Source: a virus. From it: a stretch of 64,000 bases of DNA. Positions within the stretch are counted from its first letter, which is position 1. Every line of letters starts with the position of its first letter. The notes under the pieces were generated by a model. That model was not told where the DNA came from and ran no database searches. It saw only the letters and a program-made list of their open reading frames with translations. The DNA lies in IMG/VR virus record IMGVR_UViG_3300035181_001003, positions 24,309 to 88,308 of that record, one strand, 5' to 3'. Made by a program: the position numbers and the translations under genes. Positions 1 through 10,400 of the stretch are shown in pieces.

Positions 1-229
1 GATAGTCATATTTCCCTGATTAAGCGAGCGTGCTTTACAGAAGCTATTCAGATTAGAAATAACCTGTTCCTCACCAGATGGAAAAATAATCTTAATTTCT
101 CTTGTTCAATAATTTACTTAGTCGTGTTTGCTTTGATTGAAGATGAGATTTGGCCCAATGGCCCTTGCCAACATATATTAGTGAATCGTTCTTAGGATTA
201 AACCAAATGTAGCAGTAGAAATTATGCAT
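1..229 (-). pseudogene. Relic of a GIY-YIG homing endonuclease (runs off left edge)
   Basis: An ATG at 229 overlaps the end of the upstream gene by 8 nt and opens a 45-aa frame (stop at 92) with the GIY-YIG hallmarks FYCYIWFNP and IYVGKG, followed by a helix ending in KLLNKRN. After the stop, another frame down to base 1 reads a segment containing FPSGEEQVISNLNSFCKARS, the style of C-terminal DNA-binding segment found in phage homing nucleases. The middle of such an enzyme (catalytic Arg and Glu region) is missing. I read this as an internally deleted homing endonuclease inserted after the gene at 222-602. The part left of base 1 is not visible. Confidence 0.6.
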
Positions 230-602
230 TTAGAACGTGCATTCTAAAATCAGTAATACTTACTTGTTCGTCTATTTGATCAGAAACTGATATACCGTAA
301 ACAGTTACCACAGGATCAAAGCTTGGGCGTTCAAGTATCTGACTGAAGGTCTGCCCAGCAAACTGGATAGTGACCGACACGTGCGACTGTTCAAGGTTAG
401 TGATCTCAACATCATCGTCTCTATCAGCATCTCTTCTGAAGATGCTCATAGGAACCTGCGTTACAGGATTAACGTGCTGTGGATGTCCACGCTCACCTAT
501 AACAGGAACTGGTGGACGCAGACTATCAATGATAGCCTGCCGACGTCTTCCACACAGGGTGTTAATTGTGAACTCGTTAATCGAGCAGGCGTTAATTGAC
601 AT
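222..602 (-). CDS. Hypothetical protein, 126 aa, probably virion-associated
   Basis: Not recognised. The ATG start lies just downstream of the papain-like gene. The N-terminus (INACSINEFTINTLCGRRR) and the alternating beta-like pattern resemble small baseplate or fibre-associated proteins, but no named domain can be assigned. It is the last intact gene of the leftward fibre cluster in this window, and its end overlaps the start of a homing-endonuclease relic. Confidence 0.65.
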   Translation of the reverse strand: MSINACSINEFTINTLCGRRRQAIIDSLRPPVPVIGERGHPQHVNPVTQVPMSIFRRDADRDDDVEITNLEQSHVSVTIQFAGQTFSQILERPSFDPVVTVYGISVSDQIDEQVSITDFRMHVLNA

Positions 603-1238
603 TTATCTCTTTATTTCAAGAACAACCTCAAAGTCTGGGCAGTCTCTGAACATTTGAGGAGTAAGATTGTTGATCTTATTTATCATGCGATCAAAGTTGG
701 CAAAGTCGGTTGCATAGTTTTGTTCACCTTGAAGAGCATCTCTAACTAATTCAACACAACTTACTGCTTTATCATTTGAAAGATCAAATAGCGTATCATA
801 TGGTTTACCGACTTCTGATTTTGCTTTGTCTAGAACTAATGTCCATTGGTCAATTGACATATTACGTGGCTTCAGAAGAGCAACCCCATCACAGTCGCCA
901 AATACTTCATCAAACGTGGAATACTTTGACCCAACTCCAACAGCCTCAACCAAACGGAAATCTTCTTTTCCTGGGGCATCACCTTCAAGATTCATGCATA
1001 CATGGCCATAAGTGCTCCATCTTCCTGTACAGCAGAATCCAGCCAAGCTAATTGCATAAGTTGACAAATGATTACTATGTCGTGTAGCAATAATGTAATA
1101 ATCTTTTTCGAGCATAGACATGATCAGTGCTTTATCCGCATCTGTAATTGGATGAGTTTGTTTCCAATTAATTTTACCGATAGTAGATGAAATCCAATTC
1201 ACCAACCATCCAAAATACTTTCTAAGAAAATCTTGCAT
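603..1238 (-). CDS. YiiX/NlpC-like permuted papain-fold protein
   Basis: A 211-aa protein with the arrangement of permuted papain-like (YiiX, DUF830-type) hydrolases: the catalytic-type His comes first in a GHVCMNLEG segment and the Cys later in SCVELVRDAL, before a helix. The N-terminal residues FGWLVNWISS could be a short amphipathic or membrane-proximal segment. In this family such enzymes cleave amide or ester bonds in peptidoglycan or lipids. Its position among fibre genes suggests a virion-associated hydrolase, which is inference. The stop is two bases upstream of the next start-codon region, so the gene is tightly packed with 222-602. Confidence 0.65.
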   Translation of the reverse strand: MQDFLRKYFGWLVNWISSTIGKINWKQTHPITDADKALIMSMLEKDYYIIATRHSNHLSTYAISLAGFCCTGRWSTYGHVCMNLEGDAPGKEDFRLVEAVGVGSKYSTFDEVFGDCDGVALLKPRNMSIDQWTLVLDKAKSEVGKPYDTLFDLSNDKAVSCVELVRDALQGEQNYATDFANFDRMINKINNLTPQMFRDCPDFEVVLEIKR

Positions 1239-1240
1239 AG

Positions 1241-1741
1241 TTATTCTCCATACACTTTAGGCCAACCTTGTGAAAAATCATATGTATCTGGGTGAGATGA
1301 AGCCATCATAGCTACTCTATGATGCTCCGCAACTCCGAAGATTACCATATCCTGTGTTGCAACAGCAAAGAACAATTGCTGCGCCAACTGTGGGGTCATA
1401 GGAATGAATGAACCATCCATAGTCTTCCACATAATGCCTGGCGGCATATTCGTCCCCATCATAACTAATCCCAGTTGTTGAATACGGGAGAAGTCATCTG
1501 AGTTAAACCATTTGTCTACAACGAAAGTACCTAATACTTTACGTTGATCTCTGTACGTTTGAATTTCTTTCCACTTGTTATTCTGAAGAACCTTTATAAG
1601 ATATGGATCTAATTCTGATTTTGGTGGTATAGGATCGCCGCTAACATGCATTAGATTATTATACTCGTATGCTGAGCCGTCAGCAGTAGCGCCCACATTA
1701 GGGAAAAATTGTGATATGACGTCAATGTAGCTAGCAGCCAT
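1241..1741 (-). CDS. DUF4376-like tail-fibre-associated protein
   Basis: A 166-aa protein whose second half follows the DUF4376 pattern: a YRDQRKVLGTFVVDKWFNSD stretch, then GIMWKTMDGSFIPMT and a helical end. DUF4376 domains occur at the end of phage fibre or fibre-assembly proteins. The start codon overlaps the stop of the preceding fibre gene (TAATG), indicating translational coupling. A role in fibre tip or fibre assembly is inferred from domain and context. Confidence 0.6.
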   Translation of the reverse strand: MAASYIDVISQFFPNVGATADGSAYEYNNLMHVSGDPIPPKSELDPYLIKVLQNNKWKEIQTYRDQRKVLGTFVVDKWFNSDDFSRIQQLGLVMMGTNMPPGIMWKTMDGSFIPMTPQLAQQLFFAVATQDMVIFGVAEHHRVAMMASSHPDTYDFSQGWPKVYGE

Positions 1742-2631
1742 TATAGAATCTCCCCTATTTCGAATGCAGTAACCATTTGGGCTGGAAGTGCTGTTGACAT
1801 TTGGTTCCAGTATAATGTTCCGGTACCAGATGTAACTCCTATGCGTGCACTAAATGTCAGAGCTGCTGTTGATACCGATGGCTGTGCTAAGTTGATAGCA
1901 ATACAAACTGGCTGATTAGCTAATGCTGATGAAACAACAAGAGACATGCCTATGCAGGTTGTCCCAGAATAAATGGCAAGATAGATAGGAACTGATACAG
2001 TAGAATATGCGACAGTGAATGCGCAACGAATAACGAATTTAGAAGCTGCAGAGATAGGTGTGACCGATTGTGACCATACCTGGAATCCTTGAGCAGTTGT
2101 TGGAGCAGTTGAACCTAATGTCCAGCGAATACCGCTAGTCATTGCACCAGATGATTGCGGGATTGCTCCAGTAATATACTGAAGCACTTTACCCAAAGGC
2201 TGCCACACTGCCCCATTAAATTGTTCTGCATAGTTGAGCGTGGAATTCCAACGTGTTTGACCATTGTTAGGAGCAACCGGCCGCTGGGCTGTTGTGCCCG
2301 TGGGGAATGTAAGACCGCCAAAACCTGGCATAATTGCATTATCAGCTAGACCAATTGTCGCTGCACCAGCCGATGACAAAACAGTTGTTTCATTTGCTTT
2401 AGGAGAGAGAGTAAGATTACTACCTACCTCATCCCACGTAGCACCGTTGTCTCTAAAGATACCTAATACTGACGTGTCGATAAACATTCTTCCAGCAACA
2501 CCAGCGGTTGGTCTAACACTTGCTATGCCAGAAGATAATGATGGCACTGTACCGTCGTTCAAGACAACAGGGCTACCATTGACGGTTGGTGCTGATGCAA
2601 ATGAATACGTACCTAAAACTTCCGTTGTCAT
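1741..2631 (-). CDS. Tail fibre / receptor-binding-type structural protein, 296 aa
   Basis: The N-terminal half carries segments typical of phage fibres (FGGLTFPTGTTAQRPVAP, then WNSTLNYAEQFNGAVWQPLG), the same 'PxGTTAQRP...YNG..W' module seen in the 479-, 864- and 1235-aa fibres of this cluster. The C-terminal about 130 residues are beta-rich with no recognised family and could be a receptor-binding head. Its start overlaps the end of the LamG-like gene by 4 nt. Confidence 0.7.
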   Translation of the reverse strand: MTTEVLGTYSFASAPTVNGSPVVLNDGTVPSLSSGIASVRPTAGVAGRMFIDTSVLGIFRDNGATWDEVGSNLTLSPKANETTVLSSAGAATIGLADNAIMPGFGGLTFPTGTTAQRPVAPNNGQTRWNSTLNYAEQFNGAVWQPLGKVLQYITGAIPQSSGAMTSGIRWTLGSTAPTTAQGFQVWSQSVTPISAASKFVIRCAFTVAYSTVSVPIYLAIYSGTTCIGMSLVVSSALANQPVCIAINLAQPSVSTAALTFSARIGVTSGTGTLYWNQMSTALPAQMVTAFEIGEIL

Positions 2632-3344
2632 AATACTGGCCTTATATTTGAATCTGCATATGAAGCTATGTAAGTATAAGTTATAGCTGTTCCATTGCCG
2701 GAATAAAGCATAGGATTATTGTGTCCTGACAGATCAACTGCACCTGTCACAGTAGCTCCCTCTGCTAATTCATCAAACTCATATCTAACAATTTCTCCAT
2801 AAAAAATACCATTACGCGTACCAGCAGAATTATAAATTGTTAATAGTTCGTCAGCAGATAAAGTTCTGCCATAATAACTATATGCATCTAATGTATACGT
2901 TGCTGTCTCATAAGCATTACCTGTTGGTGGGTACCCATTGATATAAATTTGGGTGAATGTCCCAGTAACTGTATTGCCCGTAGTTGTATTTAGTAGAACC
3001 CCATTAAGATATAATCTATGCGAAGTACCATCGAATGTATATGTAACCATCGCATATTTGTTGCTAAATGGTGTCATGACACCATTTGTGCTGGTTACTA
3101 ACATTGTCCCCCCATATGTCCAGACAGCTAAATCTCCGGCGCCATTGCGCGTGCCAATCTGTAATCCTGTTGTAGGTGTACCAGTTAAGGGGGTGCCGTC
3201 GTACATACCAACAAAGCTAGATACTGTCCCAGCATTCCAATTTGCATTGATCCAGATATTTATAGTGTAGGGATCAATCGATCTTAGAAAATTGGCGCCA
3301 GCCACATACATGTGCGAGTTTGACGAATTAAGCTTAATAGCCAT
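2628..3344 (-). CDS. LamG / concanavalin-like lectin-fold fibre protein
   Basis: A 238-aa protein with the laminin-G/ConA-like jelly-roll pattern: YTINIWINANWNAG near residue 28, then a KYAMVTYTFDGTSHRLYLNG strand pair around residue 95-115, and AYSYYGRTLSADELLTIYN near the end of the domain. These features are characteristic of the LamG_3 family. In phage fibres the fold usually binds carbohydrate, so a receptor-binding role is likely. It lies between two fibre genes and shares a 4-nt overlap with the downstream one. Confidence 0.75.
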   Translation of the reverse strand: MAIKLNSSNSHMYVAGANFLRSIDPYTINIWINANWNAGTVSSFVGMYDGTPLTGTPTTGLQIGTRNGAGDLAVWTYGGTMLVTSTNGVMTPFSNKYAMVTYTFDGTSHRLYLNGVLLNTTTGNTVTGTFTQIYINGYPPTGNAYETATYTLDAYSYYGRTLSADELLTIYNSAGTRNGIFYGEIVRYEFDELAEGATVTGAVDLSGHNNPMLYSGNGTAITYTYIASYADSNIRPVL

Positions 3345-3345
3345 A

Positions 3346-4785
3346 TTACGAGAACTCCAGTGTAAGCTCTGCTAGTAAGAATGCAAATGCAAGGTTGGTG
3401 CCAGTAAAACCGCTAGTAGGTCTAGTCATTTCAAACTGATACAAGTTACCAGCAGTTAATCCTAGGGAGGATAATGTAAGTGTTTGATTAAAATACTGAA
3501 AGAATGCATTCGTTGGAATCACATTATTTGCTAGATTGGAGCCAGACCACATTCCCATAGCAGCACCACTTGGGATCAATCTGTTGTATAACTTGAACAT
3601 TACAACAGATGATGCTGTGGGTGCTGTGGCTGGACGACCTTTAAGTCTAATAGTTACCTGTGTAGCGCCCTGTGGGATGGAGCACATGAAGCCAACACCA
3701 GTTTCGGTAGTATTTGAAAATGAACGAACGTTAAATGCAGGATTTGCTGGGTCAGTTGTTACAGGGGATAAACCATTAACAGCAAAGTCTGTGCTATTAA
3801 CAGAGTCTAATGAGTTAGCAAAATAAGTATAACGTGCACCAATGGTAATATTCGAAACACCTGCACCACCATCTGTCACATTAACGGCCTGACCAACAAA
3901 ATTTAATTTTGTTGCTGCTGTATTAACTGTTACACCACCAAGAGCAGTGATAACTGCTGAAGGAGTAGCTACACCTGTGATTGATGACCCAAATGCTACT
4001 ACAACTACTCTAAGTGTTCTAGAGTTTCCAGTAACTTGAACCCGGACATTATTAGCAGAAGTAAGTGTAACTAGATCTGGTTGAACAACAATATTTGTTG
4101 AACTGTCAAAGACTGTTACGACCACACTATATGTTCCCAAATTATGAGGGAAATCTGCATAGTAAGTTGTTCCAGAAATAAGTGTCCATGCCTGCCCACC
4201 AGTCTGCCCGAATCCGATTAATCCCGCTGCACTTCCAGCGCCATCAGAGTTAGAATTTACCCAGCGAGAACCATTATAAGTAAGATACTGCCCAGCAGTA
4301 GCTGAAGTTATCGTTACATCATTTAAATCATTCTGCGCTAGACCAATTGTTCTGAATGTAGGTGTTCCTGCGTTTCCAGATGGAGCGGCAAAAAACGTAT
4401 TGGCTGCTTGAGATGCAAGAGCTGCTGTTAGTGTTCCAGATGAAGTAACTGGCGAACCACTGACAGAAAAAATTGATGGTAATGACAGAGCAACTGAAGT
4501 TACTGTACCAGTACCTGCAGCTGAAATGGTTGAGACACCATTTGACGTAGCAATAGAAATGCCTGTACCTGCAGCGATTGCTCCCTGCGACATCCAAGTA
4601 GTTCCTGTATAGTATTCTAATTGAGAAGTATCAGTATTAATACGGATGGAACCAGCAACAGGAGTAGATGTTCTGCTCGCAGTAGCACCAGCTGGGATAT
4701 TAACTCCAGCTGTTCCGCCTAAGGTAATTGAATCTACCCCTGATGTCCAAGGGTAGATTACTTCAAAGCTGTGGTCAAATTCCAC
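3346..4785 (-). CDS. Tail fibre protein, 479 aa
   Basis: This low-complexity, Ser/Thr/Gly/Val-rich fibre protein has the modules shared with its neighbours: GSIRINTDTSQLEYYTGTTW near the N-terminus and repeated 'GTVTSVALSLP..FSVSGSPVTSSGTLT' segments typical of triple-stranded beta fibres. The last about 190 residues are more complex and probably form the tip. The region around residues 190-270 (AWTLISGTTYYADFPHN) looks like a separate small beta domain. Confidence 0.75.
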   Translation of the reverse strand: MEFDHSFEVIYPWTSGVDSITLGGTAGVNIPAGATASRTSTPVAGSIRINTDTSQLEYYTGTTWMSQGAIAAGTGISIATSNGVSTISAAGTGTVTSVALSLPSIFSVSGSPVTSSGTLTAALASQAANTFFAAPSGNAGTPTFRTIGLAQNDLNDVTITSATAGQYLTYNGSRWVNSNSDGAGSAAGLIGFGQTGGQAWTLISGTTYYADFPHNLGTYSVVVTVFDSSTNIVVQPDLVTLTSANNVRVQVTGNSRTLRVVVVAFGSSITGVATPSAVITALGGVTVNTAATKLNFVGQAVNVTDGGAGVSNITIGARYTYFANSLDSVNSTDFAVNGLSPVTTDPANPAFNVRSFSNTTETGVGFMCSIPQGATQVTIRLKGRPATAPTASSVVMFKLYNRLIPSGAAMGMWSGSNLANNVIPTNAFFQYFNQTLTLSSLGLTAGNLYQFEMTRPTSGFTGTNLAFAFLLAELTLEFS

Positions 4786-4797
4786 TTTTACTTCCTA

Positions 4798-7392
4798 TTA
4801 GTTAGTTACAACAACTGCCTTAACAGAAGCAACCCAGCGGATTGTCTTAGCTGCTTCGCCAGTAACTGTTACCTTGATAGAACCATTTGTTGTATCAGCT
4901 GATACGCTGCAATCCCAGCCTACGTTTGTTTCACCAAGAACAGTCTTAGATGGAGTACCCGTAAGAGCTGTAGAAGCTGAGGTTGTATCCTTACGGATGT
5001 TACCTTCGAACTTATAGCCAGCAGCACCACCAGTAGCATCAGTGCGACGTGCTGTTACCATAATCGTGAATGATGCTGCAGAGTTATTAGGAAGAACAAA
5101 ACGCTGGGTGCCAGTTACACCGTCAAGGAACAATTCAGTTGCTGTTGCAGTTGTTGTAATGTTGCGAAGCAATGCTTCAACTTCTTGTGCATCACCAGCT
5201 GTAGCGAATGAACCACTAGCAGAGACGAAGCTTCCTGGAAGAGTTGCAGAAGAACCAGAACCAACTGCTACAGAGTTTGCAGCTGCAGCTGAAGAACCAG
5301 AACCAATAGCAACTGCATTAGCACCAGCAGCTATAGGAGCTGTAGGAGTAGATGGATTTTCGACATAAAGCTTGATTGGAAGATCAGCATATGCAAGAGC
5401 ACGGAATGTAGGAGCACCAGCAGAACCATTAGGAGCTGCGAATACTGTGTTAGCTGTTTGTGAAGCAAGAGCTGCTGTCAAAGTACCTGTCGTTGTAACT
5501 GGAGAACCAGATATTGCGAAGATAGCAGGAAGAGCAAGAGCAACAGAAGTTACGCCAGTGTTGTTAACCGTGACTGCACCTGTAGCACCTGATACAGAAA
5601 TACCAGTACCAGCAACAATGGATGTAACACCAGTGTTAGCGATAGTGACTGCACCTGTAGCACCTGATACAGAAATACCGGCCCCTGCAACATTTGATGT
5701 AACGCCAAGGTTGGTAAGTGTGATAGAACCAGCTGCATTAATTACGCCAATTTGGCCAGCAGTACCAGTGATTGTTGCAAGAACTGGTGCACCGCCGGTT
5801 GAGCTGATAAGGATCTGTCCATTTGTGCCAGCAGCAGTAGAAGAAAGGATACCTCCAGCGCCCGCATAAACGTGACCATTAGCTGTAAGAGCTGTGTCAG
5901 TGATGTTGGCAAAAGTTGGTGAAGATGTGGTAGCGATTGACTGTGGCAATGTAAGAGTGATTGCACCAGTTGTAGCAGCACCCGTAGTACCATTTACCAT
6001 AACCTGGTTAGCAGTACCAGCAACAGAAAGAACACCAGTGTTGGTAACAGTCACAGCGCCTGTAGCAGATACATTAGCTGAAAGACCAGTATTAGATGTG
6101 AAAGCTGTTACGCCGGTATTTGCAAGTGTAATAGAACCGGCAGCATTAGTAACAGAAACACCAGTACCAGCTGTAAGAGTAGTACGCGTGAAGCTTGTGC
6201 CATTACCAATATCAATTTGACCATTGGCTGGGGTAGTCGTAAGACCGGTACCACCAAGAGCAATAGATACTGGAGCAGTAATTGCAAAGGAATTGCCAGT
6301 AAGTGTAAGACCCGCACCCGCAACGTATGTATTAGAACCAGAGAACTGAGACCACACAAGTGATGTAGTATCAAGAGTAATAATGTCTACAGTTTGTGTC
6401 CAGCCTGTATTAGCTTGTGAGGTACCCTGAGTAACATAAACAGCAGCGCCAACAAGTTCAGAAGCAGCGTCAGCATCCAAAGAGCGGGTCCAAGCACCAG
6501 TTGAAGCAATATAAATACCATTTGCTGAACCGGCAGTTTGGTTCTTGACAAGAACGCGATCACCAGCAACAGTAGTATATCCATCAATTGCTTGAAGACC
6601 TGAAAGAGTGATGTTACCAGTTGTAGCAGCTGCAACTTCTTGCTTCCAAGAAAGACCTGCAATAGCTTGGTCAATATAGTTCTTGTTAGCAGCATCAGTG
6701 CCAGCAACTGGAGTGCCTACGTTAGAGATAACGAAGCCACCCATGTTAAGGTTGCCACCCATGGTATCGCCAGCTTTATTTACTGGAGTATAACCAAGAG
6801 CCGTTGTGATGTTAGCTGAAGTAGCAGCACCAGTAGATGTTACACGACCGAATGTATCAGTAGTGATCTGACCAAAGAAGCCAGCAACTGGAGTACCAGC
6901 TGTTGCGAGGTTGATTGTTGGAGCACCAGTAGTGCCGGAGCCATTGGTAACAACGATATTACCAGCAGTACCAGCGATGGTAACAGCAGAGATAACACCT
7001 GCATTGTTAACAGTCAAACCAGAAGTTGCCAATGAAGACAAGCTTGAAAGGATTGGTGCTAAAGTGAATGTAAGAGTACCAGATGAAGTGATTGGAGAAC
7101 CACCAACTGTAAGACCCGTTGAACCGGTAGCAGTAATAGAAGTTACAGTACCACCGGTTTGCTGAACCCACGCTGTGCCATTGTAGTACTCAAGGTCAGA
7201 AATATCTGAGTTGTAACGCAATGCACCGGCTACACCGGCTGGACGTTGTGCTGTAGTACCAGCTGTTAAAACAACTGCACCTGTACCTACGATTGAAAGA
7301 ACGCCAGCTACTCCGCCAAGAGGAGGAGTAGTTGTTACGTCAAGTGTTTGAAGGCCGGTGAGAATAGTACCGGTATCGTGATTGAAATCCAT
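4798..7392 (-). CDS. Long tail fibre protein, 864 aa
   Basis: A repetitive fibre with multiple copies of 'GTAGQI.V.NG.G..TGAPTI.LAT' and 'GTGISVSGATGAVTVNNTGVTS'. An approximately 115-residue module (DNA about 6337-6672, containing GDRVLVKNQTAGSANGIY) also occurs in the 1235-aa and 1352-aa fibres. The C-terminus has YadA-head-like AVAIGSGSSAAAANSVAVGS repeats followed by a GDAQEVEALLRN domain homologous to the end of the 1235-aa protein. It is probably a trimeric fibre, and its similarity to the neighbour indicates internal duplication. Confidence 0.85.
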   Translation of the reverse strand: MDFNHDTGTILTGLQTLDVTTTPPLGGVAGVLSIVGTGAVVLTAGTTAQRPAGVAGALRYNSDISDLEYYNGTAWVQQTGGTVTSITATGSTGLTVGGSPITSSGTLTFTLAPILSSLSSLATSGLTVNNAGVISAVTIAGTAGNIVVTNGSGTTGAPTINLATAGTPVAGFFGQITTDTFGRVTSTGAATSANITTALGYTPVNKAGDTMGGNLNMGGFVISNVGTPVAGTDAANKNYIDQAIAGLSWKQEVAAATTGNITLSGLQAIDGYTTVAGDRVLVKNQTAGSANGIYIASTGAWTRSLDADAASELVGAAVYVTQGTSQANTGWTQTVDIITLDTTSLVWSQFSGSNTYVAGAGLTLTGNSFAITAPVSIALGGTGLTTTPANGQIDIGNGTSFTRTTLTAGTGVSVTNAAGSITLANTGVTAFTSNTGLSANVSATGAVTVTNTGVLSVAGTANQVMVNGTTGAATTGAITLTLPQSIATTSSPTFANITDTALTANGHVYAGAGGILSSTAAGTNGQILISSTGGAPVLATITGTAGQIGVINAAGSITLTNLGVTSNVAGAGISVSGATGAVTIANTGVTSIVAGTGISVSGATGAVTVNNTGVTSVALALPAIFAISGSPVTTTGTLTAALASQTANTVFAAPNGSAGAPTFRALAYADLPIKLYVENPSTPTAPIAAGANAVAIGSGSSAAAANSVAVGSGSSATLPGSFVSASGSFATAGDAQEVEALLRNITTTATATELFLDGVTGTQRFVLPNNSAASFTIMVTARRTDATGGAAGYKFEGNIRKDTTSASTALTGTPSKTVLGETNVGWDCSVSADTTNGSIKVTVTGEAAKTIRWVASVKAVVVTN

Positions 7393-7404
7393 TTAGGAAC
7401 TCCC

Positions 7405-10400
7405 CTAGTTTGTAACTTCTGTTGTTTCTACTACAGCGAACCATCTGATTGATTGCCCGGTAGCACCTTTTACTGTCAATTTTAAAGACCCCTGAGTTGG
7501 ATCAACTGAAGCTGATACATCCCATGAAGAGTCGCTGCGAGCCAAGATTTCCTTGGTAGGATTTCCTAGCATAGTGATACTATTTAGAGATGCGCCACAG
7601 TAAGTCACACCCTTAATTTTGAAACCTGCATGATCTGAACTATCAGTGCGGTGCGCAATAATAGTTGCTTCCCACACCCAGGTCATATCAGAAGCAAGCT
7701 GCAGTCTTTCTGAACCATTAGTTCCATCTAAGAACATCTCTGCAGTGAGTGCATTAATAGTTCCAGTTCTAAGAAGATATTTGCCTGCTTGTGCATCGCC
7801 CTGAGTTGCAAAACGACCATTAGCTTGAGTGATACCTGGCAATCTAGAAAGAGATTGCACACCAAGTGCAATCGAATCATGAGCATCAGCGGTTGCAGCA
7901 GAGCCAAGAGCAATAGAATTGATTCCCACTGCAACAGGTGGAACTTCTGATACATGATGCTCAGCATAAAGCTTAGGAGTAACAGAACCATTTACCCAAT
8001 TAGTACCATCAAATACTAGTGAATCACCAGCTAATGGAGTGGGAACAACGGCATTAGCTAGGTCACCAAGATTAACAGTGCCAAGATCAATAGAAGGATT
8101 GCCAGCACTACCATCGCCATTAGTTACAACAATCTTTGGAGTTGTTGCTACTATAGTACGAATAACTCCACTTGTTCCATTCTTTACCATTAACCCATTA
8201 AATGGAGAGTTTACAACTCCAGTTAGAATGGTATTTAACGGCTGCGCATCTGTAATTCCATATCCAGCTAATGTAGTTGGAGTAAGGTTGATTACGGACC
8301 AAGGAATTGTTGTTGCACCAGATGTTACACGGCCGAAAATATCAGTAGTAACTTTGTAATAATTACCAGGTGTTCCTACTGTTGATAGATCCAACCCAAT
8401 ATTTCCAGCAGTTCCCATTGGGTTAGTAATAGAAATGGTGCTAGCACCAGAAACTATTGATCTAGCTGTATATGTATTAGAAGCAGTGCGAGTTACAAAT
8501 CCTAGAGCACTTAGAGCTGATAATCCTTGAAGCTCAGCACTCAAAGTAAGTTGGATAGAACCACTTGAAGTTACTGGACCGCCTGTAGAAGTAATTCCTG
8601 TTGAACCAAGAACATCAACTGAAGTTACTGTACCATTGTTAACTGTCTCGAAATTAATTTCATTGTCTGTTGAAGTAACAATGATATTTGTTCCGGTGAA
8701 TGTCTTGTACTCTAAACCATTCGCTGCAACATTTACAGCAAGTACTTGGTTAGAAGTACCAAGTGTAGTTAGATTAGTACCACCCTTAGTAATGGCTAAA
8801 GTGCCACTGATATTATTTAGATCGAGGTTAGCTTCAACAACATCAACTGTTGGGTTGCCAATAATACCATCACCATCAATAACTGAAACCTTTGAGGAGC
8901 CAGCAATTATAGCGCGAGAGAAAGCAAGATCACCATCCTTGATGACAATACCATTACCTAAACCAGTGACTGCAGTAATATACGAATTTAGTGGCTGCGC
9001 ATCTGTAATTCCATATCCAGCTAAGGTATTTGGATTTGTGCCAGCAGTTACACGCCCTTTTGTATCTACTGTTACAGAAGTATAAGTGCCTGCTTCAACA
9101 CCTGTTGCAGAAAGTGTTGTAGTAATCGCATTAGTACCACTACCGCTAACATCACCACCAAGAACAATTGTCTGGTTGTTCGTCAGGTAGGGGATAGTTG
9201 ATGCAAGGATTACTTGGCCCTGTGCATTTACACTAAAATTATTATAGCCGGCACCAGGTGAAACAGCTGTGTTAGCAATTGAAACTACATTACCATTCTT
9301 AGTAAGACCAGTACCAGCTTGAATGATGCCAGCAGAACTGAACTGCACCCATTCAATTGCTGTTGTGCCAAGTGAACCACCGGATATAGCTGTAGAAATC
9401 CAGCCAGTATCTTGAAGAGTATTACCCTCTTCAACGAATGTAAATGCTGCAGGAACTTCTGCCCAATCATCAACATCTGCTGCGCGTGCCCAAGAAGCTG
9501 CATCAACAACATAGATACCATTTTCAGCTGGAGCTGATTGGTTCTTTACGAGAACTCTATCACCAGTTACAAGAACAATGCCATCTATTGTTTGCTCACC
9601 ACTAAGCGTGACATTAGCAGTTGTAGCAGCTTTAACAGATGCTTTTACCTGCAAGCCTTGAATAGCGTTATCAACATAATGCTTAGTAGCGAGATGGAAA
9701 GGCTGAGTTGGATCTGCTGCAACTGTTACTTCTGCAAAGACTGGAGATGCTGTTGCATCAATATTCTGTGGAAGAGAAAGAGTTACGTAGCCCGTACCAA
9801 GTGTAGGAGTTACTGCAACTTGATTGGCTGTTCCAGTTATCTTTAAGACACCTGTATTGGAGATAAGAATCTGCTGTGGTGTTGGCGCAAGGTTGATGCC
9901 ATTACCACCAACTAGCTCTTTATATTCTAACTCTGTTCCAGTAGTAGCAACGCCAAGAAGTGTATTAGCATTGCCTATTGTGCTACGACCTGTACCACCA
10001 AATTGAGTATTGATGACGGTACCTTCCCAGATACCAGAATTAATAACGCCAACAGTTGAAATAGAAGATTGACCTACATAAGCAGAGTCAATATCAATAG
10101 TTGGACTGCCACTGATGCCATCACCATTCGTAACAGCAACTCTACCGGTAGTTCCATTTATAGTTCGTGTAGTCCATGTATCAGTTGCTATACGAGTAGC
10201 AAAACCTAAACCATTAAGACCTTCAACACTGGCCAAATCATTGGCTAATGAAAGAACAATTGTCCCTGAAGTAGTGATAGGAGAACCAGATACTTGAATG
10301 CCAGATGATGGAGCATTTACCGCAATAGAAGTTACAGTACCACCAGTAGATGGATCAACTTGAACCCACACAGTGCCATCAAAATATTCTAAACGAGACG

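Noticed and set aside
5042-6220. Plus-strand open frames rich in Ala/Val/Pro opposite the fibre genes
   Set aside because: They are antisense shadows of repetitive Gly/Thr/Val-coding fibre sequence with no ribosome sites.
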